A DNA stretch of 54,066 nt from the NCBI GenBank assembly GCA_014338005.1, contig QUBZ01000019.1:1-54066 (forward strand), written 5' to 3'. Position numbers and translations under genes: made by a program. Position 1 is the stretch's first letter. Every line of letters starts with the position of its first letter. Source of the DNA: Chloroflexota bacterium. GTDB taxonomy: Bacteria > Chloroflexota > Anaerolineae > Aggregatilineales > Phototrophicaceae. Below are positions 30,535 through 38,465 of this stretch, in pieces. The notes beneath the pieces were generated by a model. That model was not told the origin of the DNA. It did no database searches and worked only from the letters and a program-made list of their open reading frames with translations.

Positions 30535-31623
30535 ATGAGCAGTAATCATAAACGCCTGGTCATTCCTGGCCCGGTGGAAGTCCGCCGCGAAATTCTGGAA
30601 GCGCAAACCGAGTGGATGATCGGCCACCGTTCGGCGGCTTTCGCCGAGCTGTTTGGCCGTCTGCAAGGCAAACTCAAACAGGCTTTTCTGACGCAGCACC
30701 GGGTGATCGTCAGCGGCTCGTCCGGCACGGGGCTGTGGGAAGGCGCGTCGCGCAACTGCATCCGCGACGGCCAGCGCGCGCTGCATCTGGTGGGCGGCGC
30801 GTTCAGCGAACGCTGGGCGGAGGTCAGCCAGCTTAACGGCAAAGAAGTGGACGTGATCGAAGTGGAATGGGGCAAAGCCCACACGCCGGAGATGGTGGCG
30901 GACGCGCTGAAAAACGGCGGCCACTACGACGCCGTGTGTTTTGTCCACAACGAAACCAGCACCGGCGTCACCAACCCGGTCAAGGCCATCAGCGCCGTCG
31001 TCCACGAACTTGACCCCGACGCGCTGGTACTGGTGGATACCGTCAGCGGCTTTTTGGGCGCAGAGTTCCGCACCGACGAATGGGGCGTGGACATCGCGCT
31101 CACCTCGTCACAGAAGGCTTTCGCGCTGCCGCCGGGCATCGCCTTCGCCGCCGTCAGCGACCGCGTGCTGGAACGCGCCAAACAGGTCAAAAACCGGGGT
31201 TACTACTTCGACTTTTTGGAACTGGACAAACTGCTGCAAAAGAATAACACGCCCTCCACGCCGCCCATCGCCCTGATGTTCGCCGCCGACAAACAATTGG
31301 ACGACATCCTGGCCGAAGGGCTGGACAACCGCTGGGCGCGCCATTTGCAGATGCGCGACCTGACCATCCAGTGGGCGGACTCGCGCGAGATGGGGCTGTT
31401 CGCGCAGGACGGCTACCGCTCGCCGACCGTGACGACCGTCGCCAACGGGCGCGGCATCAGCGTGGACGACATGGCGAAGTTCATGGGCGGCAAGGGTTTC
31501 AGCATGGACAAGGGTTACGGCAAAATCAAAGGCCAGACCTTCCGCATCGCCCACATGGGCGACATGACCATTTCGACGCTGGAAGAAGTGCTGGCCGGCT
31601 TGGACGAATTTTTGGGGGTGTAG
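30535..31623 (+). CDS. Class V aminotransferase (serine-glyoxylate/alanine-glyoxylate type)
   Basis: A 362-residue PLP enzyme of fold type I. Characteristic segments are RLVIPGPVEVRREILEA, MIGHRSAAFAEL, VSGSSGTGLWEGASRN, VHNETSTGVTNPV, LVLVDTVSGFLGAEF (PLP-binding Asp) and the Schiff-base Lys194 in SSQKAFALPPG. The C-terminal small domain ends FRIAHMGDMTISTLEEVLAG. Enzymes of this group act as alanine- or serine-glyoxylate aminotransferases. Because serA follows 107 bp downstream on the same strand, a role as phosphoserine aminotransferase in serine synthesis is likely; that is inference from context. A G-rich ribosome-binding site precedes the ATG. Confidence 0.88.
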   Translation: MSSNHKRLVIPGPVEVRREILEAQTEWMIGHRSAAFAELFGRLQGKLKQAFLTQHRVIVSGSSGTGLWEGASRNCIRDGQRALHLVGGAFSERWAEVSQLNGKEVDVIEVEWGKAHTPEMVADALKNGGHYDAVCFVHNETSTGVTNPVKAISAVVHELDPDALVLVDTVSGFLGAEFRTDEWGVDIALTSSQKAFALPPGIAFAAVSDRVLERAKQVKNRGYYFDFLELDKLLQKNNTPSTPPIALMFAADKQLDDILAEGLDNRWARHLQMRDLTIQWADSREMGLFAQDGYRSPTVTTVANGRGISVDDMAKFMGGKGFSMDKGYGKIKGQTFRIAHMGDMTISTLEEVLAGLDEFLGV

Positions 31624-31730
31624 GCAGCGTTACCAGTTGCCGGTTTATCTTTCATCCGGTCACAATTAGCCTGCCGCCGGCTTTCCAACTGGAAACTGGC
31701 GGCTGACAACTGAAAACTTCAGGAGCAGCC

Positions 31731-32696
31731 ATGACCACTTACCATGTACTCGTGCCGGACAGCGTGCATCCGTCCGCCGTTGAAATTCTCCAGAGCGCCG
31801 GTTTAAGCGTTACCGCGCCGGGGCAGATGAAACGCCCGGAGACGCTGGCCGCCGTCGCCGAAGCCGACGCGCTCATCATCCGCAGCGCCACCAAAGCCGA
31901 CGCCGAACTGCTGAACGCCGCCGCCCGGTTGAAAGCGATTGCCCGCGCCGGGGTGGGCGTGGACAACGTAGACCTGAACGTGGCGACACAAAAGGGCATC
32001 GTCGTGATGAACACGCCGGACGGCAATACCGTCGCCACCGCCGAACACACCTTCGGCCTGATGCTGGCGCTGGCGCGGCACATCCCCCAGGCGCACAGCT
32101 CGATGCAGGCCGGCAGGTGGGATCGTAAGTCCTATATGGGTACAGAACTGCGCGGCAAAACGCTCGGCATCGTTGGCTTCGGGCGCATCGGGCGGGCGAT
32201 TGCCAAACGCGCTCTGGCCTTCGAGATGACCGTCATCGCCCACGACCCGTATATCCCGCTGGACATCGCCGAAGATTTTGGCGTGGAACTGGTCAGCCTG
32301 GACGCGCTGTTCGCCCGCGCCGATTTCATCAGCCTGCACAGCCTGATTACCGACGAAACGCGCCACATGATTAACAAAGACAGCCTGGCGCGCATGAAAC
32401 CCGGTGTGCGGATCATCAACGCGGCGCGCGGCGCGCTGGTCAACGAGGCCGACCTGGCCGAAGCCATCAAAAGCGGCCATGTGGCGGGCGCGGCGCTGGA
32501 CGTGTACGGCGAAGAACCGCCGCCTCCCGATCATCCGCTGGTGGGGCTGCCGAACGTGATTGATACGCCGCATCTGGCCGCCAGCACCGAGGAAGCCCAG
32601 GTGGCGGTGGCGGTGGAAGCAGCGCATCTGATCGCTGCCGCCCTCACGCGCGGCGAGTTCAAAAACGTCGTGAATGTCGAAGTGCTGAAACAGTAG
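31731..32696 (+). CDS. serA: D-3-phosphoglycerate dehydrogenase, short form
   Basis: A 321-residue NAD-dependent dehydrogenase of the D-2-hydroxyacid family. The NAD-binding motif is LGIVGFGRIGRAIAKRA, the catalytic Arg is in INAARGALVNEADL, the Glu in LDVYGEEPP, and the His in DTPHLAASTEEAQ. It ends just after the catalytic part, so it lacks the ASB and ACT domains that give serine feedback control in longer SerA forms. It oxidises 3-phosphoglycerate, the first step of serine synthesis, and pairs with the upstream aminotransferase. AGGAG precedes the ATG. The gap before it (31624-31730) contains degenerate CCAGTTG/CAACTGG copies. Confidence 0.9.
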   Translation: MTTYHVLVPDSVHPSAVEILQSAGLSVTAPGQMKRPETLAAVAEADALIIRSATKADAELLNAAARLKAIARAGVGVDNVDLNVATQKGIVVMNTPDGNTVATAEHTFGLMLALARHIPQAHSSMQAGRWDRKSYMGTELRGKTLGIVGFGRIGRAIAKRALAFEMTVIAHDPYIPLDIAEDFGVELVSLDALFARADFISLHSLITDETRHMINKDSLARMKPGVRIINAARGALVNEADLAEAIKSGHVAGAALDVYGEEPPPPDHPLVGLPNVIDTPHLAASTEEAQVAVAVEAAHLIAAALTRGEFKNVVNVEVLKQ

Positions 32697-32701
32697 CGCG
32701 T

Positions 32702-33481
32702 CTACAACCTGCGCTCGTCCAGCCAGGCCAGTATCCGGTCGGCGACGGCCTGCCAGCCGGTTTCCAGCATCATATCGTGCGCCACCGGGAAAAATTCGGC
32801 CTGCGTCAGATACGCCTGCGCGGTGCGTTCCTGCTCCTGGCGCGTGAAGATGGTGTCGCGCTCCGCCGCCAGCACCAGCACCGGAGTGGTGACGCGCGCC
32901 GGGTTCGGCAGGGCCAGCAGGCCGGAGTCCAGTATCATGCGGAAGGACTCCGAACCCAGGCGCTCGTGGTAGCGGCGCGCCTGCTCGTCCGGCATATCGG
33001 CGGAAAAAAAGGCGGCGCGGCTGAGTTTGGGGTCGGCGATCATGTGATAGCCGGTAAGCGTCAGCACCGTTTTGAGCATCGGCAGCGGGTGGCGTGCGGT
33101 ATAACGCAGCAGAAAGGGCAGCACGCCGTTCGCCGGCAGGGTCGCCAGCAGCACCCCGGCGGGCGCGCGGCGGTTTTCCAGGTACTTTTGCACGACGTAC
33201 CCGCCCAACGAATGGCCGATCAAGACCGGCAGGGTCGCCAGGCTGCGCGCCACCTGCTCCACATCGTTGACGTAATCTATCCAGCTTGACCAGCGCAGCG
33301 CCCCGGCGCTTTTGCCATGTCCGCGCAGGCTGAGGGCGTGGGCTTCGTAACCATGTTGGGCGAAATAGGGCAGAAAATATTCGTCCCAGCACCATGCGCC
33401 GTGCCACGCGCCATGCACGAACAGCAGCGGAGTCGGGCGCGGCGTGCCGGTCGGTTGGCGGGTGATGACTTCCAGATGCAT
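32702..33481 (-). CDS. Alpha/beta hydrolase (lipase/esterase-like)
   Basis: A 259-residue hydrolase. LLFVHGAWHGAWCWDEYFLP holds the oxyanion-region HG, the nucleophile is the Ser of LIGHSLGGYVVQ (near residue 93), the acid is in LVLAAERDTIFT and the His is in PVAHDMMLETGW. There is no signal peptide. The HGAWHGAWCW motif occurs in esterases, haloperoxidase-like and MenH-like enzymes. The substrate is unknown. It ends 5 bp from the convergent serA stop. Confidence 0.85.
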   Translation of the reverse strand: MHLEVITRQPTGTPRPTPLLFVHGAWHGAWCWDEYFLPYFAQHGYEAHALSLRGHGKSAGALRWSSWIDYVNDVEQVARSLATLPVLIGHSLGGYVVQKYLENRRAPAGVLLATLPANGVLPFLLRYTARHPLPMLKTVLTLTGYHMIADPKLSRAAFFSADMPDEQARRYHERLGSESFRMILDSGLLALPNPARVTTPVLVLAAERDTIFTRQEQERTAQAYLTQAEFFPVAHDMMLETGWQAVADRILAWLDERRL

Positions 33482-33586
33482 AAAAATGCTCCTGTTTTAA
33501 AAAAGGTGGGGAAGCAGCGGAAAAATCCCGCGCTTCCCCTATTCTATCGTGTTCTATCGTGATCGCAGGCCGGTTCGTATTATTTA

Positions 33587-35170
33587 TCAGGGCTGTTCCG
33601 GCAGCGTCAGCACATAAGCCACCAGCGCGTCAATCTGGTCAGGCCGCAGCGCCGAGCCGTAAAGCTGGTACATATAGTTGGCGCTGTAATTCGGCACGAT
33701 GTAGGCGTTCGGCTCGACAATGGACTGGCGCACGTAAGCCTCGGCGTTCAGGCCCGGCACGCGCGACCCGGCAGCCCGGTAGATTCCCAGCAGCGACGGC
33801 CCCAGGCCGTTCATAGTCGGGTCGAGCAGGTGGCAGGTGACGCAGGCGGGCGTATTTTCCGCGCCGCTGTTGTAAATCACCTCGCCCCTGGCGACCAGTT
33901 CGGCGGGGTACTCCGGCAAAACGGCGGGCAGCGGCGAAGGCGTGGGCGTGGCCGCCGCCAGCCGCGCGGCGATTTCCTCGTCGTAGCGGATGCGGTACAC
34001 CGTCGCGGTACTCCATTCCAGCACATACAGTGCGCCGTCCGGCCCGACGGTGACATCCACCGGGCGGTAGTTGCCCAGCCCCAGGTTAAAATCGGCGAAA
34101 ACTTCCCATTCCGCCGTAAACGTGCCGTCCTCGGTCGGCGTCAGCGAAACGAAGATGATGTTCTGGCCGTTGGAAATGCCCCGGTCGAGCGCCACGTTCG
34201 CGCCCGTCCCCCACTGCGCCAGGAACAGGCCGTTGTGATATTTCTCCGGGAATGGGCCGCCGGCGTAATAAGTGATGCCGGCGCTGCCGACCGCCGCGTA
34301 CAGGTCGGTGATGGGCGGCTCGACATCCGGCCAGGTTACGTCCCCCGGCGGGCGGCCATAATAGGTGGGGAAGCCGTAATCCCGCCCCTGCCGCACATGG
34401 TTGATTTCCTCCGGCGGCATGTAGGGCATCATCCGGCTGAACTCGCTCGGATTGTTGTCGGACGTGAACAGGTCGCCTGCCGGCGAAAATACCAGATCGT
34501 AGGGATTGCGGAAGCCGGTGGCGAAGGTTTCCAGCTCGCTGCCGTCGGGGTTCATACGCAGGATGCGCGCTTCATAAGGGTCATCGCTCAGCGGCCCGTG
34601 ATCGGTGGTTGCGCCGACGCCGACGTACAGTTTGCCGTCCGGCCCGAAGGCGATGCCGTTGTTGGAGTGGTCGGGGAATTGCAGCGTCGGCAGCCCTTGC
34701 ACGATGTCCGTCAGGGTGTCCAGCCGGCCATCGCCGCTGCTGTCCTCCAGGGTGGCGATATGCCCGCCATATGAGATGTACATCAGGCCGTCGTCGCGGA
34801 ACGTCAGGCCGACGCTGTGCGCGATGCGCCCGCCGGGGTTGTCGTACAGGATTTCCTGCGTTTCGGCCAGGCCGTCGCCGTCGGCATCCTGAAAACGAAA
34901 GATATGGCCGCCGGCGTCCAGTACGTACAGCCGTTCGTCCGGCCCGAAAGTGACAACGGTTGGGATATTCGCGCCGGCGGCTTTGGCGGCTACCTCGGCC
35001 ACAAAACCGGGATGAACCAGCACGCGAAAATTGGCGGGCGGCTGGCGGTCGGCGGCCCACTGCTGCAAACGCCGGGCGACCGTCACCCCGCCGATGCCCG
35101 CCAGCCCCAACAGCCCCAACAGCGCCAGCGCCAGTGGGATCAACAACAATGCCAGTTGAGCGCGTTTCAC
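33587..35170 (-). CDS. PQQ-type sugar dehydrogenase fused to cytochrome c
   Basis: A 527-residue exported protein. The N-terminus (KRAQLALLLIPLALALLGLL) is a signal or anchor segment. Residues ~45-410 form a GSDH/Asd-like six-bladed beta-propeller (GLTFRDDGLMYISYGG, NNGIAFGPDGKLYVGVG, RILRMNPDGSELETFATGFR, RPVDVTVGPDGALYVLEW). The C-terminal ~100 residues are a class I cytochrome c with the haem site CVTCH (~443-447) and a possible Met ligand in NYMYQLYGSAL. It would oxidise a sugar outside the membrane and pass electrons through its own haem. The start is GTG at 35170, with AGGA 8 nt upstream. The quinone cofactor is inferred from the fold. Confidence 0.85.
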   Translation of the reverse strand: MKRAQLALLLIPLALALLGLLGLAGIGGVTVARRLQQWAADRQPPANFRVLVHPGFVAEVAAKAAGANIPTVVTFGPDERLYVLDAGGHIFRFQDADGDGLAETQEILYDNPGGRIAHSVGLTFRDDGLMYISYGGHIATLEDSSGDGRLDTLTDIVQGLPTLQFPDHSNNGIAFGPDGKLYVGVGATTDHGPLSDDPYEARILRMNPDGSELETFATGFRNPYDLVFSPAGDLFTSDNNPSEFSRMMPYMPPEEINHVRQGRDYGFPTYYGRPPGDVTWPDVEPPITDLYAAVGSAGITYYAGGPFPEKYHNGLFLAQWGTGANVALDRGISNGQNIIFVSLTPTEDGTFTAEWEVFADFNLGLGNYRPVDVTVGPDGALYVLEWSTATVYRIRYDEEIAARLAAATPTPSPLPAVLPEYPAELVARGEVIYNSGAENTPACVTCHLLDPTMNGLGPSLLGIYRAAGSRVPGLNAEAYVRQSIVEPNAYIVPNYSANYMYQLYGSALRPDQIDALVAYVLTLPEQP

Positions 35171-35270
35171 GATATTATCCTGTTTTTAATCCTCCATTTT
35201 GTGAATAGTATAACAAACGGCCTAAAGGCTGCCTAACACCAAAAATACCACGCGGCGGCACTCGAAACGG

Positions 35271-36203
35271 CTAAAAAATCTTCTGCCAGATGAACTCCCG
35301 GTACGCCTCGGTGAAGCCGGCTGCCTCGTACAGCGCGTTGGCGGCAGCCGCATCGCCCGTGCCGACATAAACGTACAGCGCGCCCAGCGCCTTCAACCGG
35401 CGCAGCCCTTCAAACATCAGCGCCTGCGCCAGCCCCTTGCGGCGGTGCGCCGGGTGCGTGCAAACCGGCTCGAAGATGCCCCGCCGGTTGGTTTCGTCAT
35501 AGGTGATGCCCACATGCGCCGCAAACCTACCATCGGGTGTTTCGGCCACCAGATGCAGGTCGTAACGGAAGGACGGCGCAGAGGTGGCGAAGGTGTGGAA
35601 CTCCTTCGCGGTGTGAAAGTCCCGGTTGAAGGCGGCGTTTAACACGTCGGCGATACGCCGGCAGTCATCTTCGTCGCCGGGGCGCAGCGCGCGCAGAACG
35701 TACCCTTCGGCCAGCGCCGGTTCGGGCAAAGGCTGGCTGCCCAGGCGCAGCCGGCGGCTCATGCCGCCCCAGGCGGTTTTCTGGTAGCCGCGCGCCTCCA
35801 GCAGGCGGCGGCGATGGGCGTCGTATTCCATGACGCACACATGCAGGCGGCGCTGCCCGTCCCCGGTCGGCACGGCCAGATGCGCCTCCGCCCAGGCGAT
35901 CATCTCATCTTCGATCCGGTGGCGGTAGTCGGGATGCACCTGCAAATGCGCCTCGCCGCTGCCGTCGGGGTTGACCACCCCCACCAGCTTTCCGGCTTCG
36001 GTTTCCCACAGATGAATCTGTGCCGCCCAGCCGGGGTCGAGCGCCGCATCCTCGTTGTGGAAGCGCGCGCCTTCCCAGCGGCGGATTTCCCAGTTCAGGT
36101 CAGGCGGGGTGATGGGATAGGTTTCGATCAAAAACTGGCGCACCTTCCAGAAGTCGTCGTCGCTCTGGAAAGATCGGCTGAAAAAACGTTCGCTGTCGGT
36201 CAT
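35271..36203 (-). CDS. Double GNAT-domain N-acetyltransferase
   Basis: A 310-residue protein with two GNAT modules. The first (~15-150) is divergent (GKLVGVVNPDGSGEAHLQVH, RIEDEMIAWAEAHL), with an incomplete acetyl-CoA loop. The second (~165-305) has the motif A loop PAHRRKGLAQALMFEGLRRL preceded by RRGIFEPVCTHP, and then ALYEAAGFTEAYREF. Only the second module looks able to bind acetyl-CoA. The acceptor is unknown. A GGGGAAA site precedes the ATG. Confidence 0.82.
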   Translation of the reverse strand: MTDSERFFSRSFQSDDDFWKVRQFLIETYPITPPDLNWEIRRWEGARFHNEDAALDPGWAAQIHLWETEAGKLVGVVNPDGSGEAHLQVHPDYRHRIEDEMIAWAEAHLAVPTGDGQRRLHVCVMEYDAHRRRLLEARGYQKTAWGGMSRRLRLGSQPLPEPALAEGYVLRALRPGDEDDCRRIADVLNAAFNRDFHTAKEFHTFATSAPSFRYDLHLVAETPDGRFAAHVGITYDETNRRGIFEPVCTHPAHRRKGLAQALMFEGLRRLKALGALYVYVGTGDAAAANALYEAAGFTEAYREFIWQKIF

Positions 36204-36280
36204 GATTTCCCCCTGGAAATGAAACGCAGTTAGTGTAATTCCCCGGCCTGCGTGCGGGCAAGGGCAGCCGCCGGGGATTA

Positions 36281-36502
36281 CAGGGCAATCGCTTGAAGAT
36301 ACTTGGTCTCAATAAGCGTGCTATCCGCCCTTGACCCCACCCCCAAACCCCCTCCCCATGCAATGGAGAGGGGGCTTATAAAGACTCTTACTCCCCCTTT
36401 CTCCATATACGGCGACCGGAGGAAGTCCCTTTAGGGAGGAAAGGGGGCCGGGGGGATAGGGGTTAACGTGACGCGAAATTACAGTTTGAAGCGATTACCC
36501 TG
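36281..36502. mobile_element. 222-bp MITE with 17-bp TIRs and 10-bp target duplication
   Basis: Left end CAGGGCAATCGCTTGAA (36281-36297) and right end, read inward, CAGGGTAATCGCTTCAA (36502-36486) match at 15 of 17 positions. The element is flanked on both sides by the direct repeat CCGGGGATTA (36271-36280 and 36503-36512), as expected for a target duplication. The interior holds the ~132-bp repeat (36333-36464) that also occurs inverted inside the GH31 gene, including a CCCCCTCCCC/GGAGAGGGGG hairpin (36348-36374). It encodes no protein, so it would depend on a transposase elsewhere. It fills most of the 419-bp gap between the GNAT and protease genes. Confidence 0.75.
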
Positions 36503-36622
36503 CCGGGGATTAACGTTCGTTCTGAATTTGCGCGCGGGGCGTTGAAGGCCGGGGCGCGTTTGACTTACAATCGAGTCTGGCATATTTGCCTTTTTCGTCC
36601 GCCCTGTTCAGGAGTGACCGCT

Positions 36623-37870
36623 TTGAAGTCTATCGGTATGTTCGTCCTCGTTTTGATCGTCGGCGCATCTGGCGTGCTGGCGCAGGACATCAGCCCGGCG
36701 TTGGAAGCCCACCTGGAGGCTGTTGAACAGGCCGCCGCCCGGCTGCGCGGCCTGGAAGCCCTGGAGCCGGTGGAGCATCGTTTCCCCACCCGCGCCGACG
36801 TGCGCGCCTACCTGGAGCGCGAACTGAACATCCAGCTTGATGAGGAAACCATTCTCCGCGAAACGCAGTTTTACGTCGCTTTCGACCTGCTGCCGCCGGA
36901 TGCAGACCTGCTGCAAGTTTACCTGGACTTTTATAACAGCCCGGCGGGTGTGGCCGGGTTTTATGATACCGAGTCGAAAGCTATGAATGTGCTGCTGCTG
37001 GGCGGCGGCGAGCCGGGCGACCAACTGCCGCTGCTCGACCAGATCACCTACGCGCACGAGTTCACCCATGCCCTGCAAGACCAGCACTTCGGCCTGGAAA
37101 CCCTGCTGGATGACCCCGACCTGCTGACCAACCCCCACCGCGCGCTGGCGATTTTATCGCTGGTGGAAGGCGACGCCACCGCCGTCATGACCGCCTACCT
37201 TCACGCCGCCGCGCAGCGCAACCCAATGGCGGCCATCGGGCTGCTGGTGCAGGGTTTCGCCGCCGGGGCGTTTAACATTCCGCCCGGCACGCCGCCGTTT
37301 ATCGTCACGGAATTAACCTTCCCCTACCAGGATGGTATGAACTTCGTCAATGCGCTGTACCGCGAAGGCGGCTGGGAGGCCGTCAACCGCGCTTATGATG
37401 ACCTGCCCGTTTCCACCGAGCAGATTCTCCACCCCGCTAAATACCTGGCCGGGGAACAGCCGCAGCCGGTGACGCTGGAAACCGCGCCGCCCGACCCGGA
37501 CTGGGTGCTGCTGGCCGACCGGACGCTGGGCGAATTTTACCTGCGGTCGTACCTGGATACGCAGCTTCCGGCGGCGGAGGCTCACAAAGCCGCTGCCGGC
37601 TGGGGCGGCGACCGCTATCACCTGTACTATAACGAAACCACCGGCCAGCGCGCCTGGGCGCTGCGTTTGAAGTGGGACTCCCCCGCCGACTCCGCCGAGT
37701 TCGCCGCCGCGATGGCGGCCTTCGCCGAAGCGCGTTTTGAAGACGCGCCGGTGGAAGATGGCTGCTGGTCGGGGACGGATGCGGCGGTGTGTTTGGCCGG
37801 CGGCGAGGCCGAAACGCGCGTGGCCGCCGCGCCGACGGCGGAGATGGCGCGCGCCCTGCTGGGGCGGTAA
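36623..37870 (+). CDS. Exported HExxH zinc metallopeptidase-like protein
   Basis: A ~415-residue secreted protein. The signal peptide is LKSIGMFVLVLIVGASGVLA, cleaved before QDIS. The zinc motif HEFTH (His145, Glu146, His149) lies in ITYAHEFTHALQDQHF, and a likely third ligand Glu lies downstream in LSLVEGDATAVM, a gluzincin-type spacing. The rest resembles no named peptidase that I recognise. The start is TTG at 36623 with AGGAG 8 nt upstream; the signal peptide begins there. It stands alone between the MITE and the CIRCE-controlled gene. Confidence 0.8.
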   Translation: MKSIGMFVLVLIVGASGVLAQDISPALEAHLEAVEQAAARLRGLEALEPVEHRFPTRADVRAYLERELNIQLDEETILRETQFYVAFDLLPPDADLLQVYLDFYNSPAGVAGFYDTESKAMNVLLLGGGEPGDQLPLLDQITYAHEFTHALQDQHFGLETLLDDPDLLTNPHRALAILSLVEGDATAVMTAYLHAAAQRNPMAAIGLLVQGFAAGAFNIPPGTPPFIVTELTFPYQDGMNFVNALYREGGWEAVNRAYDDLPVSTEQILHPAKYLAGEQPQPVTLETAPPDPDWVLLADRTLGEFYLRSYLDTQLPAAEAHKAAAGWGGDRYHLYYNETTGQRAWALRLKWDSPADSAEFAAAMAAFAEARFEDAPVEDGCWSGTDAAVCLAGGEAETRVAAAPTAEMARALLGR

Positions 37871-37928
37871 GGTTTGGCGCGCGCGCCACGTCTGGAATAG
37901 TGGCCGTATCTAAAAATTTCATCAGAAT

Positions 37929-37955
37929 TTAGCACTCATCTATGGTCAGTGCTAA
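37929..37955. promoter_or_regulatory. CIRCE element (HrcA operator)
   Basis: TTAGCACTC (37929-37937), 9-nt spacer, CAGTGCTAA (37947-37955): 17 of 18 arm positions match the consensus TTAGCACTC-N9-GAGTGCTAA. It lies 71 bp upstream of the FmdB-like start. A -10-like TATGAT (37965-37970) overlaps its downstream side, and an alternative TTGGTG (37960-37965)/TGTAAC (37983-37988) pair lies just beyond. HrcA binding would block either. No hrcA, groESL or dnaK genes are in the window. Confidence 0.85.
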
Positions 37956-38025
37956 AAAATTGGTGTATGATGGAAAACGGCTTGTAACGCAGACTCGCTT
38001 GAGTTTGATGAGGGGTGTATCCGCC

Positions 38026-38295
38026 ATGCCTGTCTATACCTACCGCCGCGAAGACGGCTCGACCTTTGAAATCCGGCAGAAGTTCCTGGAAGAACCGCTG
38101 ACTGTAGACCCATCCACCGGGCAGCGTGTGGTGCGGGTGGTGCAGCCGGCGGGGATCATTTTTAAAGGTTCCGGCTTCTATGTTAACGACAGCAAAAGCG
38201 CCTCCCGCAGCAGCGTGAACAACACTGCCGGCAGTCCTAAACCGGAGACGAAAGCGGCCACCGCGCCGGCCTCCACCCAGGCCGCTGCCGACTGA
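38026..38295 (+). CDS. FmdB-like protein lacking the zinc-ribbon cysteines
   Basis: An 89-residue protein with the FmdB layout MPVYTYRREDGSTFEIRQ ... EEPLTV ... GIIFKGSGFYVNDSKS and a disordered Ala/Lys/Ser tail. Typical FmdB proteins carry two CxxC knuckles (MPxYxYxCxxCG, CPxCG). Here these read RREDG and VDPSTGQR, with no Cys in the protein, so it cannot form the zinc ribbon. The start is set by the invariant MPxYxY opening. Expression is probably heat-regulated through the CIRCE site upstream. A strong UUCG-loop terminator follows. Confidence 0.8.
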   Translation: MPVYTYRREDGSTFEIRQKFLEEPLTVDPSTGQRVVRVVQPAGIIFKGSGFYVNDSKSASRSSVNNTAGSPKPETKAATAPASTQAAAD

Positions 38296-38331
38296 GACGC
38301 TGGAAACGCCTCTGTTACCGCACTTTTGAAT

Positions 38332-38354
38332 GCCTCCTTCGGGAGGCTTTTTTT
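38332..38354 (+). terminator. Intrinsic terminator after the FmdB-like gene
   Basis: GCCTCC (38332-38337), TTCG tetraloop, GGAGGC (38342-38347), then a run of seven or more T residues. Confidence 0.9.
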
Positions 38355-38465
38355 GTTTCTCAGCCGCGATTCCTATTGCGCCCCCGGATTTCCCGGTTTA
38401 TAAACAATTTACGGCAGGCCTGCCGATATGTTTGTTTTCGGTGAAAATGATGAGGATAGAAATCC

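Noticed and set aside
31624..31730. Regulatory riboswitch before serA
   Set aside because: The CCAGTTG/CAACTGG copies are degenerate direct and inverted repeats without a recognisable riboswitch core.
31803..33407. 534-codon minus-strand frame spanning serA and the alpha/beta hydrolase
   Set aside because: It overlaps two well-supported genes in other frames and has no recognisable domain.
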